A DNA stretch of 64,000 nt, taken from Trema orientale (Eukaryota > Streptophyta > Magnoliopsida > Rosales > Cannabaceae). This document shows, piece after piece, positions 57,011 through 64,000 of this stretch. Location: assembly GCA_002914845.1 (NCBI GenBank), contig JXTC01000154.1:59606-123605 (forward strand), written 5' to 3'. How positions within the stretch are numbered: position 1 is the stretch's first letter; the number at the start of each line of letters is the position of its first letter. Position numbers and translations under genes: made by a program. The notes beneath the pieces are model-generated. The model saw only the letters and a program-made list of their open reading frames with translations, ran no database searches and was not told the origin of the DNA.

Positions 57011-60000
57011 TATATATATATAACCTAATGGATAAACTGCTAAATCTGATTCTCATCAGCGGAATTACATGTAATCTATATTAATATGCAATCTATAAAC
57101 TATTACAACATGGTACATAACTTTTGACTCTTGTCCAATCATTGACATGTGTACGTGGACCCTTTCACATCTTATCACCCCTAACATTGAGTTAAAAAAC
57201 AAGAAATAAGCTCTCACTTACTCCCCCACTCTTTTTCTTTTCTGAAATTTTACTTATAAGAAAATTCTAAGAAGCCCATTAACCAGAAATTTTTCTCTTT
57301 TGTCGGTTTTAAATTAATACGGTTCCACTCTAAAAAATCCTGGCATTTCTTTCTCTAGAAATCTTTATCTTCTTCTCTATATAGCTTTTCTCTCATGATT
57401 TCTTTCCTATCGGAGAAAGAGATTGATTTCCCCTTCCAATAAAATTTTTCATAATTTATTTTTTATTTTCATTTTAATAATCATTCCTTTACCTATAAAT
57501 CTATAGTAATGTGAATTTTATCATACTAGATTTTAGATTGTATAGGTTTTATTTAGTTATGTTATTTTTCATCCATATTTGAACCTTTTATGAGTTAGAT
57601 TTGGTAAAATTTATATCGTCAATAAGGATTGTTCTCTGCAGAAGATCCATCATTGTAGTAACTAAAAGAACAAGACTTGACTCGGATGGTGGTGATTTCA
57701 AAGAGCAAATGAGGATTTTCTTGTGGAGCTCCAATTACATCTCTTTTGGATTTGTGTGCATGATATCTCATGCACAATTTTCCTCATTGGTTGTCAATCG
57801 AATTCAATGATTTGATAAGTTACTTACTATTATGCTTTATTTCTAGTATTATGATGTTTGCATTTGGTTGATTATTGGAATGAATAAGAGTATATTTTTT
57901 TTCAAAAAAAAATTAATAAGGGTGGAAAAAATTGATTGTGTTTCTCGGCTCTTTTTTGTTAGAATTTTCTATTTTTTGTTAATTATTAAAGGTTAGATTT
58001 TTGTTTTGCCAAAAACAGGTTGGATTATATTTAACTAAGTTAAATGCCTTAAAAAAAAATTCCCAATTTGTTACTTATGTACTTTTATTTTTTATTTTTC
58101 TAAATTCATTCTTAATTTTTGGTGAAATGTATACCACAAGTATATATTTTATAGTCTATAGTATACCATAAATATGTTTTTATACCGTATATGTATACCA
58201 CATATTTTTTATACGTGAAATTTTTATCAAAAAACGGTATGTACCCAAATTATTTAACAAAAAGTTATATATCCAAATATTCTAAGAAAAAGGGCATAGC
58301 GTCTAATTTTCACTATTTCAAACCAAGTCCAAACTGGATGGTGATTAGCCCAAACGTAGAGATGGGCCTACTTGCCACTTCAGTGATGGGCCTTCTTGTT
58401 GACCGGGGGAAGTAAGCATTAGGGAAATGGACCTAGCTAGTCAAGTTTTGGGCTACTTTTATAGGAGTATTTTGTAGAATGATTTTTTTGTTTCTTTAAG
58501 TGTCATAATATTACTGACAGGTGGTCGCTAAATTGGTGACCAGTTAGTTCAAAAAAATTAATAAATTTATAGTCACTAACATATAGTTACTACTCATCAC
58601 TAATGTTGTGATACTCCTAAAATAATTATTTTAAGAAATAGTCATAGAAAAATCATTTTGGCCAAAACTACTCCAGTTGAGTCCATTTCCCTAAGCGTTG
58701 GTTGGAGGAAGTGTCACTAATATTATGTTTGGCAGAAGGAGAAATGAAATGGGGGAGAGGATTTAGAGTAGTGGAAGGATTTTGATAAGTTTGATAGATT
58801 ATGAAAGGAAGTAATATGTAGTTTTTTTTTTTTTTTTATAAGGATATGTAGTGATTTTAAACCACCAATTTAGCCACATTATATATTTTCCAAGGTTGGA
58901 AAAGTTATTAAGGGGAGAGGAAAAAATCTAATATAAATCAAGAAAATTACTCTATTAAAAAATCAACGTATATACTATACATAGTAAATGTAGATAAGGT
59001 GGTCGTCGTTCAATATTTCTTCCATATATGCGTTCTTTTCTTTTCTCTTTTTTCCAGCCAATATATTTGTAAGTTAGAGATATTTTAGTAATTGTGGTCT
59101 TGGTATTTGCACTATATAATGATTTGGATGGCAATAGAGCCATACTCTTGTTTGCTCACCTCACTCTTCTCAAAAAGAATTTTTTATTATCAAAATCACC
59201 CTTAATCAAAATTACATTAAAGTGCATAGCAACAAACTAAAACTTCTTAACAGATTTTTTTAGGAAACAATCTTAATCCACCTATCTATGAAGAAAAACG
59301 GAAAAAAATAATTGTTAGAAATCATGATGATTATCTCCATTGTTTTATTAACCAGAAAAAAAGAATATATGAACAATAGAAAAAAAGATTTCAGATTAAA
59401 AGAGTAACCAATTAGTGTAGAAACTGAAAATCTACAAATATCTTTTCACATTTATCAAAATTTATCCTTCCTATTTGATATGGAAATCTTTTGTTTTTTA
59501 TTTTTCGTTGTATTTATTTATTTATTTTTAACTCATCTGATACCTAGGTTGTTCAGTTTTTAATGATACTTAACAGTTTTTTTACTCAAAAGAAGAAAGA
59601 ATGAAATTGAAAAACAAAGTGAAATATATTATTTATCTTCTAAACTATTCAAGTGGTTTCCCATTTTTTTTTTTTCATACAACCTCAGTCGTCAATTTCA
59701 CATGTAAATGGCTTAAGGATCAGATAACCATCCCACATCACAAAACTAATCTATTCTACATAGTCTACGAAAAAAAAAATCTACTTCGCATATCATCCAA
59801 TATTGGATGTATTCTAAACTTAAATTATCTTTTTTAAAGAAAAAAAAAATCCTTGATTTATAATGCAAAAATTTTACTCATAAGCCCAGAGAATATTGTT
59901 GGTATTGATTTTGAATAGATGATGAAAGAAAATAATATAGAATATGAGTGGGAAGAGAAATATTTTTAAAAGTTTTATTTAGGACAATTTTGGAATAATG

Positions 60001-60180
60001 AGGAGTGTAATAAGCAATATTTATGTTTTAAAGTTTAAATAATGTGTGGTTTTAGAAAATGGGTGGGGGTAATTCTTAAGGCAGTAACTTCGTTTCCTTC
60101 TTTGTACAACTCGAGTCAAACAATTTAATGTAATCCTGATTTAATAGGTAATTCACAATTGTATCGGCAAGTGCATATAA
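57011..60180. other. Intergenic, no gene seen
   Basis: AT-rich DNA with scattered short open frames (for example 57601-57810, 58191-58415 and 59601-59837) that show no recognised motifs. A GTTTGGCAGAAGGAG-type end near 58727 may be a remnant of the GTTTGG foldback class. Confidence 0.5.
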
Positions 60181-60198
60181 GTTAGCAAACTTATTAAC

Positions 60199-60360
60199 TG
60201 GGGCTAGCTCAGTTGGTTCAAAGTTTGAGGGTTGTGTGTGTGTGTTTGAGGGGTCAGGGGTTCAAACTTTAGTAGTGTGTATGTGTGTGTCATTTTCTTT
60301 TAATTTGTAGTAAGTGGTGATCATTAGTTAAGTCCCACTTTTTTTTAAAAAAAAAAAAAA
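60199..60360 (+). mobile_element. tRNA-derived SINE, copy 2
   Basis: Same structure as the copy at 22518: box A TAGCTCAGTTGG at 60205-60216, box B GGTTCAAACT at 60259-60268, an internal GT repeat, the tRNA-unrelated body (AATTTGTAGTAAGTGGTGAT) and a 3' poly(A) tail. It is flanked by a perfect 18-bp direct repeat, GTTAGCAAACTTATTAAC, at 60181-60198 and 60361-60378, which marks it as a retroposed copy. Confidence 0.95.
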
Positions 60361-60540
60361 GTTAGCAAACTTATTAACAAAATCCATAAAATTCGGATTT
60401 TGAGTCCAAAGAAATTCTTCACAACATCAAAATTTGCCTTTATGGAGATCATGAAAATCAAATGATGAGTGGTATACTTAAATGGGAAAATCTCCTTGAA
60501 AGTCAAATTGATTTGAAGAGAATAGCGAGTTAGGAATCTG

Positions 60541-61197
60541 GAGACCGTTTGGAACCTGGATTTTTGGAGAGAGAGAAAAAAAATTTCAAGGGATTTCATT
60601 TTCTCTTGTTTGGATTGAAACAAAAAACAATTGAAATTTTTTTTTAAGAAAAGCAAAAATTTGATTTGATATTATTTTTTTGTATATAGAATATTGACAT
60701 ATTAATTCGTAAAACCAAAAGTGTAAAAATAAAGTTATATAGGGCCCGTTTGGTTAGCCTATTTGAATGTGTGTATTTGAATGAAAATTGTAGAATGTGT
60801 TATAATTAGAATGGGAGACATTTGAATGGAAAAAATAGTAGAATGTGTTGTAGTTAGAATGGGAGCATTGGAATGGACCATTCAAAAATACCACTCCCCC
60901 TCCATTCTCATTCAAGACACAAAAAAACCATTCTAATGGTTAACTTTTCGGATGGACCATTTGAATAGAAAAACTGAATTGTTGAAACAAACACACATTC
61001 TAAAAGATCATTTAAATGGAAAAACTGAATTGTTGAAACAAACATACATTTAAATGGATTTTTCATTCCAATGGAATAAAATGGTTGAAACAAACGGGGC
61101 CATAAACTTTCAGGAAAATCATTTTTCTCTTTATTTTTCAATGACTTTTTCCTTATAATTTTTTTTTCCCTTCAAAATCCAGGTTCCAGACAGAGGC
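60541..61197. mobile_element. MITE with GTYTGGAACCTGGATTTT ends, interrupted by another element
   Basis: The left end GACCGTTTGGAACCTGGATT pairs with the right end reverse-complemented, GCCTCTGTCTGGAACCTGGATT. Both resemble the ends of the MITE at 11052-11287. Removing the inner element at 60742-61101 leaves about 297 bp, close to the 236 bp of that relative. Confidence 0.7.
60742..61101. mobile_element. Nested MITE, GGGCCCGTTTGG-type ends
   Basis: The left end GGGCCCGTTTGGTT faces the right end reverse-complemented, GGCCCCGTTTGTTT. Internal repeats of AATGTGTTRTARTTAGAATGGGAG and of AAAAACTGAATTGTTGAAACAAAC are direct duplications. ATA borders both sides, but the junction is within TA-rich DNA, so the target duplication is uncertain. 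It lies inside the element at 60541-61197. Confidence 0.7.
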
Positions 61198-62325
61198 TTT
61201 ATCTCGCTTTCGGGAGAATTTTATTTTATTTGGAATTACGAGTGGGCAAAATATTTGAATTGATGAAATTAATATGCTAATTTTGCAATTAATGAAAAAG
61301 TATGACACAAAAAATTCGATCATTCTTAGTTTTATAATAAGTGATTAAACTAAGAAAGTTAAAATTCAAGTTAGCCACCATTTTCTTTTTCACTTGAGAG
61401 AGATGGATTCGAATTTGAGACCCTCTATATTAAGAGATAATGATATTTACCATTTATGTTTGTAATCATTTTGATTAATATTTTTTTTGAAAGAAATCAT
61501 TTCATTAAACTCAAATGAGGTATACAATTACAAATCAAGTTACATATATCATCTTACAATGATAATCAAAAAATAGATTTATGAATTTAAAGACAAAAAA
61601 TTCTTCGAAGGTTTCGAAGTAAAAGCAACCTCTATCAACAATCTTGGAGAAAAACTCCATGAAAGATATATAAGAGCTCTTCAATGGCTCATTTCGATTT
61701 TTCACCATCCAAAATAGTAGTTTCGATTAATTCACTAGAAGTGTTTTTGCAAGATCTTAATCTATAACAGTAACTATTTCTCCAAATTTGAATCATGAAT
61801 GATATAAATCTAAATAATAACCACACTAATAAAACAAAAAAGAGAAATTTAGGTGGATGACCAATATTATAAATTTGATTAAGTAGATGTCTACTTTTTA
61901 AATTTTATAGCTAAATGTCCAAGTATGTATATTTTTACACTTGGTAGATAAACATATCTACTAATTTTAGTTAATGTGCTGAAATATACAAGGTATATAC
62001 TTTTTTTATACTTGGTATATAAAGTTTTATACTTAGTATATAAGTATATATACTGTATATTTTGCTATAACATTTGATAAAGGGACATTTACTTAAATTG
62101 GGTCTAAAATTTGATCATATTTCTATATGGCCCAACAAAAAATACTTACAACAACCAAAACTACAACATATTTAGATTTGGGTGGATTAAGAACATCTTA
62201 TATCTAGATCTAGATAGACAACTACTTTCACAAACTGAAGGATTATTTAAACATAAAAGTAAATACGTTAAGAGAAAACGATAATTTTCTATACCAGAGA
62301 GGAGGGAGAAGGCACTCACAGTAGA
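61198..62325. other. Intergenic, no gene seen
   Basis: AT-rich, with no conserved frame. TATAC-type microrepeats lie around 61930-62060. Confidence 0.5.
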
Positions 62326-62480
62326 AGATACTTGTTGAGGAGAAAAAGAAGAGAGGGCCCTCCAGTTAGTTTTAAGATGTATAGGGAGAAGATCCCCTCT
62401 TCGGTAGGAAGAAGACACCTGCTAAGAGAGAAAAAGAAGAGAGAAAGACACCTGCTGAGGAGAAAAAGAAGAGAAGTACC
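62326..62480. repeat. Three imperfect copies of a roughly 30-bp GAGAAAAAGAAGAGA unit
   Basis: GATACTTGTTGAGGAGAAAA (about 62327), GACACCTGCTAAGAGAGAAA (about 62413) and GACACCTGCTGAGGAGAAAA (about 62447) each continue into AGAAGAGA. No surrounding gene was recognised. Confidence 0.7.
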
Positions 62481-64000
62481 TCTAGTAGAGATGTAAAGTG
62501 GGTCGGACTAGGTCAAACTGTCTTATATTTGATAAGCCCACACGGAATTTATACTGGGGCTAGGCCCGACACAGCTTGTATGCCCAACCCATATTTTATG
62601 CGAGCTTAAGTGGGCCACGCTTAAATAGGCTGAATACGGGCCAAAATACAGGCCTAATTTTGTTGTTGTTCTATGCTTTGAAATATCAAATCATGTGCTT
62701 ATGTGGGCTAAAATATGGGCCTAAAACTCTTTCATATTTTTTTAAAATTTAAATAAATAGAAAATAAACAAAAATAAGTAAATAAATAACATTAAAAATA
62801 TATAAATAAAAATATTTAATTAAGATTTTTTTAAAATTTTAACTAAAAAATATATTTAAAAGTATATATAAAATGACTAAATGTAGACTTAAAGCCAAAA
62901 CCGACCTCTACTATATGTATTGAACTGGGTTCTACATTGATATGGGTCAGACCAGATCGATATCGTACTTTTTTTTAAAATGTGAGCCGGCCTACGTTCA
63001 AATTTCTAAACTCCAGCTGGCTTTAGGATGTATAGCGGGGGAAACGGTTACAGTTGCAATTTCCGTTGAAAACTCAAAGTATTTCTATCTCATGTTCTCT
63101 TGTCTCAACCAAAACCAAGCGCAAAAAGTTCAGAGAAAAGACACAAGTGTGTGGAACTGGGGCTCAAAACCTCAAAGTATTGTTTCACTTATGAAAGAAA
63201 GAGATGTGACATGCAATTAAAGATAAAAATAAGGGGGAAAAAACAAAAGAAAGAAGTGAAAAGAAAAAGCTATTTAGTATATGTGGACCAAAAGCATACA
63301 AAGAAAAGGCTACCCCATTTGCCTTGATAAATTTCCTCCAAGACACAAAATAAATAATCGAAACTGTGCTCCAAACAAAATTTAGTTAATGGCGCATATG
63401 CCCAAGAGGTAGGTGAGTAAGTCTATCCAATATCCATATCCATTTTATGGTTTTTATGATTCTCAATTGCAAAGCGAAAAAGAATTTTAAAAAAAAATAG
63501 CATTTTAGTTGAAAATTAGTTCATGCTAAATGACAAACCAAATTTGTTTAGGTTTCATTTTTCGGAATATAATTCTAACCCTTTTCCTGTTGGTGCCACG
63601 GTATAACAGCTTGTATTGGTCTTGCTTTTAAATAAAAGGAATACAAAATTAAATTCAGTAAAAATCCTCCTTAATAATAAGCAAAGAGACTTAAATTGAA
63701 GATTTTGTTTTTGGGTTATAAAATACATAGAAAATTTTGGATAATTAGAGAAAATTGTTTACAAAATATCTACAACTCAACCTTTACTGGATTTTTTCAC
63801 ATAGTTTTAGTATTACCTTGCATTTACACCAAAAAAAAAGGGCTAATACTTGGCCTTTTATTGTCCCATAATGTATTAAATGCTTGTTGTAAGAGTTTTT
63901 ATTAAGGGAAAAATACAAATATATCCCCTAGGTTTAATCAAAATGCTAGTATTACCATCCTATTCTCAGAAATAACAATAACGTCCCCTATGATTTTGAA
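62481..64000. other. Intergenic to window end, no gene seen
   Basis: Contains a GGGCC-rich patch (62490-62720) with repeated TGGGC(Y)RGGCC-like words that resemble the subterminal regions of hAT-type elements, but its second end was not found. The last 95 bases (from about 63905) begin GGGAAAAATACAAATATATC and look like the start of a long-TIR element cut by the window edge. Both readings are tentative. Confidence 0.4.

Overview
This is nuclear DNA from a flowering plant, almost certainly a eudicot. It is AT-rich. The genes are split into many small exons by GT-AG introns, all six proteins belong to plant families (two are chloroplast-targeted), and the intergenic DNA carries plant-type MITEs, tRNA-derived SINEs and GA/CT microsatellites. 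A 386-base run of N at 34952-35337, flanked by CT repeats, marks a draft-assembly gap. I cannot name the species.

Six protein-coding genes can be reconstructed with in-phase splice junctions. In order they are: a GBF-interacting-protein-1-like (DUF1296) gene (+, 1519-8653, 10 exons); a chloroplast carboxyl-terminal processing protease, CTPA/S41 (-, 14543-19551, 12 exons); a GPI-anchored X8/CBM43 protein (+, 24261-26497, 4 exons); a COR413 chloroplast inner-membrane protein (-, 28036-30139, 5 exons); a PRP39-type U1 snRNP splicing factor with a long Q-rich tail (+, 31544-41768, 13 exons); and an SSP4/CTDSPL2-like FCP1/SCP phosphatase (-, 47413-51906, 6 coding exons plus a probable 5'-UTR exon near 53.8 kb). 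Strands alternate strictly (+ - + - + -). GA/CT tracts lie just upstream of five of the six start codons.

The intergenic stretches (1-1.3 kb, 8.7-14.5 kb, 19.6-24.2 kb, 26.5-28.0 kb, 41.8-47.4 kb and 53.9-64.0 kb) hold no convincing genes but many small non-autonomous elements. These include three members of one hAT MITE family rich in CGTGTCGTGT motifs (132-606, 12811-13388, 54153-54534), two of them with perfect 8-bp target-site duplications. There are also two tRNA-derived SINEs with 16- and 18-bp duplications (22518-22674, 60199-60360), a MITE with a 9-bp duplication (44867-45043), several long foldback elements, and one MITE nested in another (60541-61197). The 53.9-64 kb end is dominated by them.

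The genes do not form a pathway. The most interesting large-scale feature is their order. As I recall the Arabidopsis map, the GIP1-like, X8 and COR413IM genes correspond to neighbours on chromosome 1 (around At1g29370-29395), and the CTPA, PRP39 and SSP4 genes to neighbours on chromosome 5 (At5g46390-46410). The window would then be an unfractionated ancestral block. I found no strong evidence for an undescribed biochemical system.
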